This document shows positions 32,643-42,228 of a stretch of DNA of 45,486 nt, in pieces (position 1 is the stretch's first letter; each line of letters starts with the position of its first letter). The notes below the pieces were generated by a model, which had not been told where the DNA came from, searched no databases, and worked only from the letters and a program-made list of their open reading frames with translations. The stretch covers positions 1 through 45,486 of the forward strand of contig CAZLDQ010000015.1 in the NCBI GenBank assembly GCA_964558295.1. Direction: 5' to 3'. The DNA is from JBDKTH01 sp964558295. GTDB taxonomy: Bacteria > Planctomycetota > Planctomycetia > Pirellulales > Thermoguttaceae. The position numbers and the translations under genes were made by a program.

Positions 32643-34025
32643 TCACGCGGACTTGCCCAGGGTGTTTTCCTGGTTGATCTTGTTGTAGAGCGTTTTGAGG
32701 CTGATCCCGAGTTCTTCGGCCGCCTTGGGCTTATTGCCCTGGTGACGTTCCAACGCGTCGTGGATCGCCTGCATCTCCACTTCACGCAGGGTGCGGCCAG
32801 AGGTCGTCGGCATGACGTGCGGTGCATCGGTGCGTCGCAGCCGGCGTGAGGCGAAGCGCGTGGGCAGGTGCTCCGTCGAGATGGGCAGTTCCTCGCAAAG
32901 GATCAACGCATGCTCGATCACGTTGGCCAGTTCGCGCACGTTCCCCGGCCAGCAATGTTCGGCCAGTTCGGCCAATGCTTCGGGCGTAAATAGCGTGCTG
33001 TCCGGCGGAAGGTGGGGGCGGTGGCGGCTCGCCAAGCGATGGGCCAAGAGCGGGATATCTTCCAGCCGCTCGCGCAGCGGCGGTAGATGGAGTTCGAACG
33101 TGTTGATGCGGAACCAGAGGTCTTCTCGAAAATCTTCGGCCCGGACCATCTCTTCCAGGTTCCGGTGCGTGGCGCAGACGACGCGCACGTCGCAGGTGAA
33201 CGCCTCGTTCTCGCCCACGCGGCGGATCTCTCCGCTTTCCAGGAACCGCAGCAGCTTGGCCTGCATGGCCTTGGGCAACTCGCCGATCTCGTCCAAGAAC
33301 AGCGTCCCGCCGTTGGCCACCTCGAACAGGCCCATCCGGTGCTCGTCGGCGCCGGTGAACGCCCCTTTGCGGTGTCCGAACAGCTCGCTTTCGATCAGAT
33401 GTTCCGGCAGCGCGCCGCAGTTGATCGCCACAAACGGCATCGCCGCACGCAGGCTCTGATCGTGAATCGCCCGGGCAACCAGTTCCTTTCCTGTGCCGGT
33501 CTCGCCGAGGATCAGGACGGTCGATTCGGTGGGGGCCACCTTGGCGATCAGGGCGCGGAGGGCCTGCATTGCCGGCGACTGGCCGACCAGTTCCGATTTT
33601 CCTTCGATCCGTTCGAGCCGCTGCTTGAGGGCCCGGTACTTGTTGGTCAGCTCGCGTTTCTCGGCCACACGGTTCAGCAATCGTTCCAGCTCGACCAGCT
33701 TGCAGGGCTTGGTCAGGTAGTCGAATGCCCCGAAGCGTAAGGCGGCAATCGCCGATTCTGTCGACGACTTGCCGGTCAGCACGATGGCTTCCGTGTCAGG
33801 CGAGAGTTCCTTGGCCTTGGCAATCACCTGAATCCCGTTGAGCCCCGGCATATCGAGGTCCACCAGGATGCAGTCGTAGGTGTTGCGTTCCAGGGCGGCC
33901 ACGGCGGTCAAGCCGTCAGGACAGATGGTCACCTCGTGTCCCATCCGGGGCAGTTCGAGACGCATCAATTCCTGCAGCGATTTTTCGTCGTCGGCAAAGA
34001 GTAGTTTCAACCGGTTACGCGGCAT
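32643..34025 (-). CDS. NtrC-family sigma-54 response regulator
   Basis: 460 residues. Receiver (1-125) with phospho-acceptor Asp56 (ILVDLDMP), acidic pair ADD and Lys in TKPCK; AAA+ domain (about 145-385) with GETGTGKE, ELFGHRKGAFTGA and FLDEIGELP; and a Fis-type HTH at the end (NKPKAAEELGISLKTLYNKI). Activates sigma-54 promoters after phosphorylation, most likely by the kinase encoded just upstream, whose stop overlaps this start by 11 nt. The ATG is 34025-34023; a longer frame to 34130 lies inside the kinase gene. Target genes are unknown; no sigma-54 promoter was seen next to it. Confidence 0.93.
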   Translation of the reverse strand: MPRNRLKLLFADDEKSLQELMRLELPRMGHEVTICPDGLTAVAALERNTYDCILVDLDMPGLNGIQVIAKAKELSPDTEAIVLTGKSSTESAIAALRFGAFDYLTKPCKLVELERLLNRVAEKRELTNKYRALKQRLERIEGKSELVGQSPAMQALRALIAKVAPTESTVLILGETGTGKELVARAIHDQSLRAAMPFVAINCGALPEHLIESELFGHRKGAFTGADEHRMGLFEVANGGTLFLDEIGELPKAMQAKLLRFLESGEIRRVGENEAFTCDVRVVCATHRNLEEMVRAEDFREDLWFRINTFELHLPPLRERLEDIPLLAHRLASRHRPHLPPDSTLFTPEALAELAEHCWPGNVRELANVIEHALILCEELPISTEHLPTRFASRRLRRTDAPHVMPTTSGRTLREVEMQAIHDALERHQGNKPKAAEELGISLKTLYNKINQENTLGKSA

Positions 34026-35616
34026 GGCACTTACGTTCCCAATCCTTCTGAGTTTGAGCCAACGGAATCCGCACGCGGAAGGTGGAACCGCGTCCGGGAC
34101 CGGGGCTTTCCGCTTCGAGTTCGCCGCCATGATCGGCTACAATCCGATAGGTGATCGACAACCCGAGCCCTGTTCCCTGGCCTCCGCGACGCCGGGTGAA
34201 GAACGGTTCAAAGATGTGCTTTAGCACATCCGGTTCCATGCCGCAGCCGTTGTCCGTAACGACCAACTCGGCAAACCCGTCCCGGCAGCCCAGTTCAATC
34301 CACACGGTTCCGCCATCGTCGAGGCTGTCCAGCGCATTGGTCAAGAGGTTCAGTACGACTTGTTTGATCTCTTGGGAATTGACGGAGGCCAAGACCGCCT
34401 CGGTCGGCTGGAACTGGACGTTCATCCGCTGATACTTCCCCAGATGGCCAACCATCTCGACCACATCGCCGATCAACTCGGCCAAGTCGACGGTCTGCCG
34501 CTGGACCGGCCCCATGCGTGAAAAATCCAACAGCTTCTCGGTAATCCCTTTGCAGCGGAAAGCCTCGCTTTGGATCATCTGCAAGTAGTGCATTATCACC
34601 GCATGATCGGCGTTGGCCGGATCGAGCAAGCCGGCCATCCGCCCTTCCAGCGATTCGGCACAAAGGGCAATCGAGGCCAGCGGGTTGTTGATCTCATGGG
34701 CCACGCCGGCTGCCAAGAAGCCGACGCTGGCCAACTGCTCGCTTCGCACCACCTGTTTGGTCCGCTCCTGCACCTGGCGGTCGAGGTCGTCGCGGATGGC
34801 CTGGAATCGGGCGGTCATGTCGTTCATCGCGTCAGCCAGCTCGGCCATTTCGTCGTTGGTCTCCAGGCGTATGCGATAGCCGAATTGTCCAGCCGCGACC
34901 ACACGCGATCCGTTGATCAACACTTCCAGCGGACAGAAAACCCACTTGTAAAACAGTTGCAACCCCAGGCCAAAGAGCAACAGCCCCGAGATGCTCACCA
35001 CCCAGGTGCCCACGATCAACGTGCGATACTGGTTGCGCACCTCGATCGCCGAGCCCTCCAGCTTCCGGTGGAGCGAACTGGGTAGATCGGCCGCCAGCCG
35101 TTGAAGATGTTCGAGTTCGCCGTCCAACAGATCGACTTTAACGTCGTTGAGAATCCAGTCCTGGTCGTGATTCGCCTCGTGAACCCGGGCAAGGGCCGCC
35201 TCGATCTTGTGGACAGTCTCCCACTCCTGCTCGGTGTCGGCGATCGGGGAGCCATCGCGAATCCGGCAGTCGAGTTGCCTGCAATACTCCTTCAGCGTGC
35301 TTTCGACGTCGGCTAGCTCCGCGGCAAACTCGTCCCGCACCATCCACGCACGCAGTGACATACCGTCGGGATCGGCATGCGGAAACCGCCGCCCCCGCAG
35401 ACCACGCAGTTCGCCAAGCATGATCCGCAAGTCGCCGACCTGCTGACTGAGCTCCGCCGCCAACGGCAATTCGACCGCACGCCAACTCAGATTCTTCACC
35501 AGGCTGCGATAGGTGTACGTCGCGTACAGCCCGCTGCCCGCCAGAATGCCCAAGAGCAAAAGCAGCAGTCCAAGCACGACAGAGAGTTTTACGCGAAGCG
35601 GCCACTTCTGAAGCAA
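34015..35616 (-). CDS. Membrane sensor histidine kinase (NtrB/ZraS-like)
   Basis: 533 residues. TM1 (about 9-32, VVLGLLLLLLGILAGSGLY), a helical extracytoplasmic sensor of about 165 residues, TM2 (VGTWVVSISGLLLFGLGLQLFY), HAMP (ANDEMAELADAMNDM region), HisKA with phospho-accepting His in GVAHEINNPL, and HATPase with NALDSLDDGGT and GTGLGLSI. The start is set to TTG 35616 because a perfect AAGGAGG (complement of 35623-35629) precedes it by 6 nt; an earlier in-frame TTG at 35649 lacks any site. It overlaps the response-regulator gene by 11 nt, forming a two-gene operon. The stimulus is unknown. Confidence 0.92.
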   Translation of the reverse strand: MLQKWPLRVKLSVVLGLLLLLLGILAGSGLYATYTYRSLVKNLSWRAVELPLAAELSQQVGDLRIMLGELRGLRGRRFPHADPDGMSLRAWMVRDEFAAELADVESTLKEYCRQLDCRIRDGSPIADTEQEWETVHKIEAALARVHEANHDQDWILNDVKVDLLDGELEHLQRLAADLPSSLHRKLEGSAIEVRNQYRTLIVGTWVVSISGLLLFGLGLQLFYKWVFCPLEVLINGSRVVAAGQFGYRIRLETNDEMAELADAMNDMTARFQAIRDDLDRQVQERTKQVVRSEQLASVGFLAAGVAHEINNPLASIALCAESLEGRMAGLLDPANADHAVIMHYLQMIQSEAFRCKGITEKLLDFSRMGPVQRQTVDLAELIGDVVEMVGHLGKYQRMNVQFQPTEAVLASVNSQEIKQVVLNLLTNALDSLDDGGTVWIELGCRDGFAELVVTDNGCGMEPDVLKHIFEPFFTRRRGGQGTGLGLSITYRIVADHGGELEAESPGPGRGSTFRVRIPLAQTQKDWERKCHAA

Positions 35617-36111
35617 TGGCGACCTCCTTGTCGCTCTTCGGCCAATCAAAGGGATCGCTTTGATGGAAACCGGACCCTGACTAAGCCGGTAGAGTGTAAC
35701 ATGCTAGCCCGGGTTGAGACAATGGAAGTCGACCGCCATGAGCCAGGCGATGGAAAGCTACGAAAAACTCCATCTTCCAGGAAGACTAGTCAGTTTAGAG
35801 AAGACGCCTCCATGGGGGTCGCCAACAGAGTCACGGGGGGGCGTCCACACTACTGGGGGGCAACCGAACTCTTGCTCCCAACTCCCAACTCCCAGTGTCT
35901 TTCCCTCCCAGCCTCCATGGACAAGAGACTTCACCTCTCCTAACCTCTTTTGGGCTGACCATCTTTCCTGTTCCCGACAAAATCGGCAAATAATCTAGTT
36001 CTTCTCGGGTATTCCCCTTCCAACGTGGGTTGCAAGTTTTGGGGGTTCATCTACATTTTCAGTGTTTCGCCTTTCACGGCCTTCGCGCATCCCCCCTGTC
36101 GGTAGATCTCC
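35617..36111. other. Divergent intergenic region upstream of fmt
   Basis: About 495 nt without a supported gene. It holds the heptamer repeat at 35875-35895, several runs of six or seven G (35835-35869) and AT-richer sequence near 35940-36060 that likely carries the fmt promoter, though no -35/-10 pair is convincing. Confidence 0.45.
35875..35895. repeat. Heptamer tandem repeat, consensus CTCCCAA
   Basis: Three contiguous 7-base units, two identical CTCCCAA (35875-35881, 35882-35888) and one CTCCCAG (35889-35895). A similar period is seen in other intergenic repeats of this window. Confidence 0.75.
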
Positions 36112-37074
36112 ATGCGTTTAGTGATGATGGGTACGGGCCCGTTTGCCGTGCCGACTTTTCGCGGACTATATGAGACCCACCATGTGGTCGTTGCCTTGGT
36201 AACAGGCCCTTTGCGGGGGCGTGGTCACCATCCGGTGGCGGTTAGTGCGATGCGTGAGGTCGCGTTGGAGCATGGGACCCCCATCTTCGACCCCGAGGAT
36301 ATCAATACGCCGCAGTCGCAGGCCCAATTGGCCAGCTATGAGGCGGATCTCTTGGTGGTCTGCGACTATGGGCAAATTCTTTCCGTTGGGTCCTTGGCTA
36401 CCGCGCGTCTGGGGGGGATTAATCTCCACGCCTCGCTATTGCCCCGGTACCGCGGTGCCGCCCCGATCAATTGGGCACTCTACTATGGCGAGAAAGACAC
36501 CGGGGTGAGTGTGATCCACATGACGCCCCAGATCGATGCCGGCCCGGTGATCGCCCAAGGTTCCACGCTCATCAACCCGGAAGAGACGGCCGTGGAACTG
36601 GAAGCCCGGCTGGCCGAAATCGGGGCCTGGCTTATTCGTCGCGCGATCGATTCGTTGGAGGCGGGGATTCTTGAGGCCTTGCCGCAGGACCCCGCCTTGG
36701 CCTCCCGGGCCCCTCGGTTGAAGAAGACCGACGGACAGATCGACTGGAGCCGTTCGGCGGTAGCGATCAAGAATCAGGTCCGCGCGATGGAGCCCTGGCC
36801 GAAGACCTATACGTTCTGGCATCGTTCGCAGGGGGCTCCCCTTCGACTCATTTTGGGGCCTGTGAAAGTGGAGAATGAGGGGAGTCTGGCCCCTCCGGGA
36901 ACGATCCTCGAAGCATCGGGCAACCGCCTGACGGTCTCTACTGGAGAGGGGGTTGTCCGCCTGGAAAGTCTCCAGCCGGCCGGCAAGCGATTGATGCCTA
37001 TCGCGGAATTCCTTCGCGGCTATCATCTCCAGCCTGGGGACCGATTGGGCCCTGAGGTGGGCGTGGGAATGTAG
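36112..37074 (+). CDS. fmt: Methionyl-tRNA formyltransferase
   Basis: Transfers the formyl group of 10-formyl-THF to initiator Met-tRNA. The 320-residue length is typical. The catalytic Asn-His pair is in GGINLHASLLPRYRGAAPINWA and the catalytic Asp in TPQIDAGPVIAQ; the C-terminal OB-like domain follows (DGQIDWSRSAVAIKNQVRAMEPWP). The loop after strand 2 (TGPLRGRGHHPVAVSAMREVA) corresponds to the usual PDRPAGRG segment but is altered. Start ATG 36112 has only a weak GGTAG site. The usual partner def is not adjacent. Confidence 0.9.
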   Translation: MRLVMMGTGPFAVPTFRGLYETHHVVVALVTGPLRGRGHHPVAVSAMREVALEHGTPIFDPEDINTPQSQAQLASYEADLLVVCDYGQILSVGSLATARLGGINLHASLLPRYRGAAPINWALYYGEKDTGVSVIHMTPQIDAGPVIAQGSTLINPEETAVELEARLAEIGAWLIRRAIDSLEAGILEALPQDPALASRAPRLKKTDGQIDWSRSAVAIKNQVRAMEPWPKTYTFWHRSQGAPLRLILGPVKVENEGSLAPPGTILEASGNRLTVSTGEGVVRLESLQPAGKRLMPIAEFLRGYHLQPGDRLGPEVGVGM

Positions 37075-37193
37075 TGCGGTGCAGGGTAGAGGCTGGCCCA
37101 GGGCGTCTTCCTGCCCCAGCGCCAATTGCCCTCGCAGCAGCCATGTTGCGCATAGTAAAATGGGTAGATTACCGCCCTTCGTGCCTCGTCTGA

Positions 37194-37424
37194 ATGGAGC
37201 CAACGGCAACGGCAAACATGGATAGTTGGACGATCGTACTCTTGGTTGTCGCCTGTTATGTGTCCGTCATGGCGCTGGTACGGCTGATGATTCGGCGACG
37301 AAACCAGCTCTTCGATCGGTTCCACGAGGAAGTGGAAGCCGAGAAGGAACGTAAAGCACAAGCCAAGAAGCGCAAAGAGAAAGAGGAAAAGCAAGCCTTG
37401 GGACGTCGCCGGAAAACGGCCTAA
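37194..37424 (+). CDS. Small single-pass membrane protein
   Basis: 76 residues (or 68 from an ATG at 37218). A single hydrophobic helix, WTIVLLVVACYVSVMALVRLM, is followed by a strongly basic and acidic coiled-coil-like tail rich in Lys, Glu and Arg (EEVEAEKERKAQAKKRKEKE). It resembles small conserved membrane proteins of planctomycetes in layout only; no function is assigned. It sits between fmt and miaB on the same strand, 32 nt before miaB, so it may be co-transcribed with them. Neither start has a strong Shine-Dalgarno. Confidence 0.6.
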   Translation: MEPTATANMDSWTIVLLVVACYVSVMALVRLMIRRRNQLFDRFHEEVEAEKERKAQAKKRKEKEEKQALGRRRKTA

Positions 37425-37455
37425 GACGGCCCCCTGAGGTTTGGCAAGTGGAGCT

Positions 37456-38868
37456 ATGCCCAAATCGCCCAAGCGTCTGTACATTGAGACCCTCGGCTGC
37501 CAAATGAACGTGCTGGATAGTGAGTTGGTAACCGCCGACTTGCTCCAACAGGGTTATGAACTGACGGACAACGCCCACGGGGCTGATCTGATCCTGTTCA
37601 ACACCTGCAGCGTGCGTCAACATGCGGAAGACAAAGTCTACAGTGCGTTGGGACGCTTGAAGGATCTGAAGGATCGGCGTCCGGCGACGATCATCGGAGT
37701 GATTGGCTGCATGGCCCAAAAGGATCAGGCGGTGATCTTCAAGCGGGCGCCGCATGTGGATCTGGTCCTCGGCCCTGGGCAACTGGCCCAACTGTCCAAC
37801 GTGCTCCAACGGGTTGCCGGCGGCGCTGGCCCACAGATTGAAGTCAGTATGGATCGCAAAGGGAGCAAACGGGCGGAAGTGGAGCAGAGCTTTGCGCGGT
37901 TCGACCCGACGCGCAGTACCCGCGGCCGGCCGCAACGTCACCAGGCGTTCGTGCGAATCATGTTCGGCTGCGACAAGTTCTGCACCTATTGCATCGTCCC
38001 CTTGGTACGTGGACCGGAACAGTGCCGGCCGGTAGCCGAGATTGAAGCCGAGACCCGCGCGCTGGTCGATCAGGGTTGCCTGGAGATCACCTTGATCGGA
38101 CAGACGGTCAACAGTTACAAGAGCGTCGAGGGGGAACGGACGTATCGCCTGGCTGACCTCCTCTACCGGCTCCACGAGATTGAAGGGCTGCGGCGACTGA
38201 AATTCGTGACCAACTATCCGCGGCACATGACGCGGGAGTTGCTCGAAGCGGTCCGCGACCTGCCCAAGGTCTCGCCTTTCTTGCATGTGCCGGCCCAGAG
38301 CGGATCGAACGCCGTGCTGCAACGGATGAAGCGGGGCTATACGGTCGAAGAGTACCGCGAGATGCACGCCATGATCCGCGAGCTTCTCCCGGAGGCGGCC
38401 GTCACCAGCGACTTCATCGTCGGCTTTTGTGGGGAGACCGAAGAAGACTTTCAGCAGACCGTCGCCCTCGTGCGGGATCTGCGTTTTAAGAACAGCTTCA
38501 TCTTTAAGTACAGTCCGCGGCCGGGAACCAAAAGCTTCGAGTTGTATGCCGACGATGTGCCGGAAGACGTCAAGCGGCGTCGCAACAACGAGCTGTTGAT
38601 GGTCCAAAACGTAATCAGCTATGAGGACAACCTGCCAATGGTGGGCCGGACGGTGGAAATTCTCGTCGAAGGCCCGAGCAAGGCGAGCCAGAAGCAGGAA
38701 ACCGAGTCCGATCGGCTCCAGTTGACCGGCCGCTCCCCCTATGATCATATTGTCGTCTTTGACGGCCCCCGCAGCCTGATTGGCCAGATCGTCCCCGTCG
38801 AGATTTGTGAGGTGAGTGCCTTCACGTTATTCGGCCGGCTGCGGGACCCAGTCAGGAGGGAGTCGTGA
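37456..38868 (+). CDS. miaB: tRNA-2-methylthio-N6-dimethylallyladenosine synthase MiaB
   Basis: Radical-SAM methylthiotransferase that modifies A37 of tRNAs reading UNN codons. 470 residues: UPF0004 domain with the three cluster Cys (TLGCQMNVLDSE, NTCSVRQHAEDK, GCMAQ), radical-SAM motif CDKFCTYCIVP, and C-terminal TRAM domain (VGRTVEILVEGPSK ... GQIVPVEICEVSAFTLFG). ATG 37456 is preferred to TTG 37441. MiaB rather than MtaB/RimO is indicated by LGCQMNVLDSE and FVRIMFGCDKFCTYC. The stop lies at the first unit of a heptad repeat tract. Confidence 0.95.
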   Translation: MPKSPKRLYIETLGCQMNVLDSELVTADLLQQGYELTDNAHGADLILFNTCSVRQHAEDKVYSALGRLKDLKDRRPATIIGVIGCMAQKDQAVIFKRAPHVDLVLGPGQLAQLSNVLQRVAGGAGPQIEVSMDRKGSKRAEVEQSFARFDPTRSTRGRPQRHQAFVRIMFGCDKFCTYCIVPLVRGPEQCRPVAEIEAETRALVDQGCLEITLIGQTVNSYKSVEGERTYRLADLLYRLHEIEGLRRLKFVTNYPRHMTRELLEAVRDLPKVSPFLHVPAQSGSNAVLQRMKRGYTVEEYREMHAMIRELLPEAAVTSDFIVGFCGETEEDFQQTVALVRDLRFKNSFIFKYSPRPGTKSFELYADDVPEDVKRRRNNELLMVQNVISYEDNLPMVGRTVEILVEGPSKASQKQETESDRLQLTGRSPYDHIVVFDGPRSLIGQIVPVEICEVSAFTLFGRLRDPVRRES

Positions 38869-38969
38869 GCAGTACGCGGTACATAGTCCGCACGAGGCGG
38901 TACGCAGTACGTGGTACGCGGTACGCCGTACGCGGGACACAGTGCGCAGTGAGCAGTCGGCCGTGCGTG
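38865..38969. repeat. Heptanucleotide repeat tract, consensus GTACGCR
   Basis: Fifteen consecutive 7-base units can be read in one phase, starting at the miaB stop. Ten or more begin with GT, and five in a row (38900-38934) are GTACG plus two variable bases. The units are degenerate at both ends of the tract. It resembles the short tandem heptamer repeats known from cyanobacteria in form, not sequence. Confidence 0.75.
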
Positions 38970-39071
38970 GCAAATCGCGTCACCTACGACGCTTACGCGG
39001 CGTTGACTCTGGACGCCCCTCCTCGGCCCGTCCCCTACGGCCCATTGCTTGCCGTGTACCGCGTACCACGT
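38909..39071. repeat. Perfect 16-bp inverted repeat between miaB and glnE
   Basis: ACGTGGTACGCGGTAC (38909-38924, inside the heptad tract) is repeated inverted as GTACCGCGTACCACGT (39056-39071), 131 nt apart. The two arms could pair into a long-range stem in the miaB-glnE intergenic transcript. Confidence 0.8.
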
Positions 39072-39080
39072 GCTCTCTCT

Positions 39081-39101
39081 TCTCCCCTCTCCCCTCTCCC
39101 C
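39081..39101. repeat. Heptamer tandem repeat TCTCCCC before glnE
   Basis: Three identical TCTCCCC units (39081-39101) followed by a degenerate TGATCCC end just before the glnE ATG at 39112. The pyrimidine tract replaces a normal Shine-Dalgarno, so initiation of glnE may be weak or leader-dependent. Confidence 0.8.
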
Positions 39102-39111
39102 TGATCCCGCC

Positions 39112-42100
39112 ATGGACCTTGCCGTTCTCCGCCGCTATCTCGACGATTCGACCGCTGCTACAGGCTGGCTGCGTTTGCTCGGGCTGGTCGAGCTCCGGAG
39201 GGCGCACGCCAACCTGGTGCACATGGCCACCGTCGGGATGCCGCTGGATCTGTTGGCTGTGATGTGCGACCAGTTCGACGGGGCGCTTGATACCTGCGCC
39301 GATCCGGACATGGCCCTGAACAACCTGGATCGCTTTGTGACCGCGTCGCGCAGTCCGGTGGCCTTGGGGGCGTTCTTTGAGCGGGATCCAGAAGCCCTTC
39401 CCACGCTGCTCCAGATTTTCTCGACCAGTCAGCACCTGAGCGACCTGTTGGTGGCCGACCCGGAGAGCTTCGACCTCTTGCGACTCAGCGGCGGCCAGCC
39501 TTATGCCCGACAAGCCCTGGTCGAGGAGCTGGTCAGCGAAGTGATGGCCCTGGAACAGGAGGAGGCGGTGATGCGCGCTCTCCGGCGATTCAAGCGTCGA
39601 GAGACGTTGCGCATCGCCTATGGCGATATCGTGCGTGAGCAGAGCCTTCATACGGTTACGTCGCAGATATCCTACCTGGCCGACGCGATTCTTGAAGCGG
39701 CGCTGCAAGCGGCCTGGAAAAAGTTGACCGGCCAGCGGGGCACGCCCCGTGGCCCCGACGGGCGGCCGGCGCGTTTCGTCGTGCTCGCCCTCGGCAAGCT
39801 CGGCGGCGTGGAGCTGAACTACTCCAGCGACATCGACCTGATCTTCCTTTACGACGTCGACGGCATGACCGACTCCAAGCGGTCGACGAGCAACGCCGAG
39901 TTTTTCGAACGCCTCGGCCGCGAACTGGTCCGGCTACTGACGGAGGGGACGGAGTTGGGAATCGCCTACCGCGTTGATCTCCGTTTGCGGCCGGAAGGAG
40001 AGCGTGGGCCGATGGTCATGAGCTTGCCGGCCACGTTACAGTACTACGATCTCCGTGGCCGGACCTGGGAGCGTCAGGCCTACATCAAGGCCCGCGCCGT
40101 GGCCGGTGACCTCGACCTGGGCCGCGAGTTCCTTGAAGCAATGCGTCCCTGGATTTACCGTCGCTACCTGAGCCGGGCTGACATCAGCGGCATCAAGGCC
40201 CTCAAACGCCGTATTGAACAGCGGACCAGCGACGCAGGGGCCGATTCTCGTGAGGTGAAGACCGGCCACGGCGGGATTCGCGACATCGAGTTCGTGATCC
40301 AGTTCCTCCAACTGCTCAATGGCACTGATGTTCCCCAAGTTCAAACCGGCAATACCCTGGAAGCAATCACGCAACTCGAACACATTGGTTGTCTGAGCAA
40401 CCAGGAACGGTCGATCTTGATCGACAACTACAGTTTCCTGCGCAAGATCGAGCACCGGCTGCAGATCATGTTCGACCTGCAAACCCACCTGCTTCCCGCC
40501 GAACCCGAGGAATTGCGCAAGCTGGCGTTGCGCATGGGCTATACGGACACGCCGGAGCAGTCGGCATTGGCCGCCTTTACGGAAGACTATCGGGAGAAGA
40601 CCGCGCTGAACCGGCGGATCCTCGACCACCTGTTGCACGACGCCTTCAGCGACGATGCCGACACGGAGGCCGAGGCCGACCTGGTGCTCGACCCGGCGCC
40701 GCCGGAGCAGCGGATCGTCGAGGTGCTTGGCAAGTACCGCTTCCGCGACGTAAAGCAGGCCTATCGGAACCTGATGGCCTTGGGCGAAGAGAAGATCCGC
40801 TTTCTCTCTACCCGTCGTTGCCGGCACTTCCTGGCCTCGATTGCTCCGGAACTGTTGCGGGCCATCTCGGCCACCCCGGACCCCGACTCAACGTTGGTCA
40901 ACCTCAGCCAAGTGAGCGATTCGCTGGGCGGCAAGGGGGTCCTTTGGGAGCTGTTCAGCTTCAACCCGCCGACCTTGCATCTCTACGTGCAGTTGTGCGC
41001 GTTCAGTCCCTATCTCTGCGGCATCCTGAAGACCAGCCCTGGGATGCTCGACGGACTGATGGATAGCCTGGTACTCGACAAGCTGCCGTCGCGGGAATCG
41101 TTGCAAGAGACGTTGGCCGACTTGTGCTTCGCGGCGGAAGACATCGAGCCGATCCTGCACAGCTTCAAGAATGACCAGCAACTCCGCGTCGGCGTGCGCG
41201 ATCTGCTGGGCAAGGAAGACGTCCTGGCCACGACTGCCGCGTTGTCGAACATTGCCGACGCTTGCCTCGAGCAAATCGCTGCTCGAGAGTATGTCAAGCT
41301 GGTCACGAAGTTCGGTGAGCCGCGGATCGGCGACGGGCCCCGGGCGGGGGAACCGTGCGAAATGGTCATCCTCGGCATGGGCAAGTTCGGCGGCCAGGAG
41401 ATGAACTATCACAGCGACCTGGACATCATCTTCCTCTACGAGGCCGACGGGCACACGGTGCCGAGCCGCTACGCGGTGCGCACGGAAACCACGACCAATC
41501 AGCACTTCTTCAGCGAACTGGGCCAGCGGATCATCCGCACTGCCAGCCGCCTGGGCCCCTTGGGGCGGCTCTACGAGGTCGATGCCCGCCTGCGTCCGAC
41601 GGGCAAGAGTGGGTCGCTGGCCACCTCGTTGGATGAATTTGTTCGCTATTTCGCCGAAGGGGCAGGCCAACTCTGGGAGCGTCAGGCCTTGTGCAAAGCT
41701 CGCGTGGTGGTCGGTCCGCGCCGGGTGGCCAAAGCGGCGATGACGGCCGTGAACCGCGCCGCCTTCGAACATCGCTGGCATGCCCGCGACGCCGAAGAGG
41801 TCCGCCGTATGCGACATCGGATGGAAGACACCGCCGGTGGGGCCAACTTGAAGCGTGGTCCGGGCGGACTCGTCGACATCGAATTCCTCGTGCAGATGCT
41901 CCAACTGAAACATGGCTGGCGCGCGCCCAACATCCGCGTCCCCAATACGCTTTTGGCCTTAGTCGCGCTGGCCGAGGCCGGTTTCTTGGCTGCCGAAGAC
42001 GCTGCCTTCTTCAACGAAAGCTATCGTTTTCTGCGGACGCTGGAAGGCCGCTTGCGTCTGTTGAACTCCACCTCGCGCAGCCATCTGCCTGAAGAGCCCA

Positions 42101-42228
42101 CCGAGTTGGCCAAACTGGCCCAACTCCTCCGCTGCCCAAGCACGAACGCGTTGCTGGCCGATTTTGACCGCTACCTCCGCGAAACCCGCCAGCGGTTCGA
42201 CCGCATCTTTGACGGCGAGGCGCGGTAA
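39112..42228 (+). CDS. glnE: Glutamine synthetase adenylyltransferase/adenylyl-removing enzyme
   Basis: Bifunctional enzyme that adenylylates (inactivates) and deadenylylates glutamine synthetase in response to PII and glutamine. 1038 residues, longer than the about 945 of E. coli. Two nucleotidyltransferase modules are visible: near residue 225 GKLGGVELNYSSDIDLIFLYD (adenylyl-removase) and near 752 GMGKFGGQEMNYHSDLDIIFLYE (adenylyltransferase), each followed by RVDLRLRPEG / EVDARLRPTG and the GHGGIRDIEF / GPGGLVDIEF helical-domain motif. ATG 39112 fits the family start although preceded by a C/T tract; a TTG at 39049 is unlikely. Implies GS covalent control in this host. Confidence 0.96.
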   Translation: MDLAVLRRYLDDSTAATGWLRLLGLVELRRAHANLVHMATVGMPLDLLAVMCDQFDGALDTCADPDMALNNLDRFVTASRSPVALGAFFERDPEALPTLLQIFSTSQHLSDLLVADPESFDLLRLSGGQPYARQALVEELVSEVMALEQEEAVMRALRRFKRRETLRIAYGDIVREQSLHTVTSQISYLADAILEAALQAAWKKLTGQRGTPRGPDGRPARFVVLALGKLGGVELNYSSDIDLIFLYDVDGMTDSKRSTSNAEFFERLGRELVRLLTEGTELGIAYRVDLRLRPEGERGPMVMSLPATLQYYDLRGRTWERQAYIKARAVAGDLDLGREFLEAMRPWIYRRYLSRADISGIKALKRRIEQRTSDAGADSREVKTGHGGIRDIEFVIQFLQLLNGTDVPQVQTGNTLEAITQLEHIGCLSNQERSILIDNYSFLRKIEHRLQIMFDLQTHLLPAEPEELRKLALRMGYTDTPEQSALAAFTEDYREKTALNRRILDHLLHDAFSDDADTEAEADLVLDPAPPEQRIVEVLGKYRFRDVKQAYRNLMALGEEKIRFLSTRRCRHFLASIAPELLRAISATPDPDSTLVNLSQVSDSLGGKGVLWELFSFNPPTLHLYVQLCAFSPYLCGILKTSPGMLDGLMDSLVLDKLPSRESLQETLADLCFAAEDIEPILHSFKNDQQLRVGVRDLLGKEDVLATTAALSNIADACLEQIAAREYVKLVTKFGEPRIGDGPRAGEPCEMVILGMGKFGGQEMNYHSDLDIIFLYEADGHTVPSRYAVRTETTTNQHFFSELGQRIIRTASRLGPLGRLYEVDARLRPTGKSGSLATSLDEFVRYFAEGAGQLWERQALCKARVVVGPRRVAKAAMTAVNRAAFEHRWHARDAEEVRRMRHRMEDTAGGANLKRGPGGLVDIEFLVQMLQLKHGWRAPNIRVPNTLLALVALAEAGFLAAEDAAFFNESYRFLRTLEGRLRLLNSTSRSHLPEEPTELAKLAQLLRCPSTNALLADFDRYLRETRQRFDRIFDGEAR

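Noticed and set aside
38865..38969. CRISPR array
   Set aside because: Units are 7 bases with no unique spacers; the pattern is a degenerate tandem repeat.
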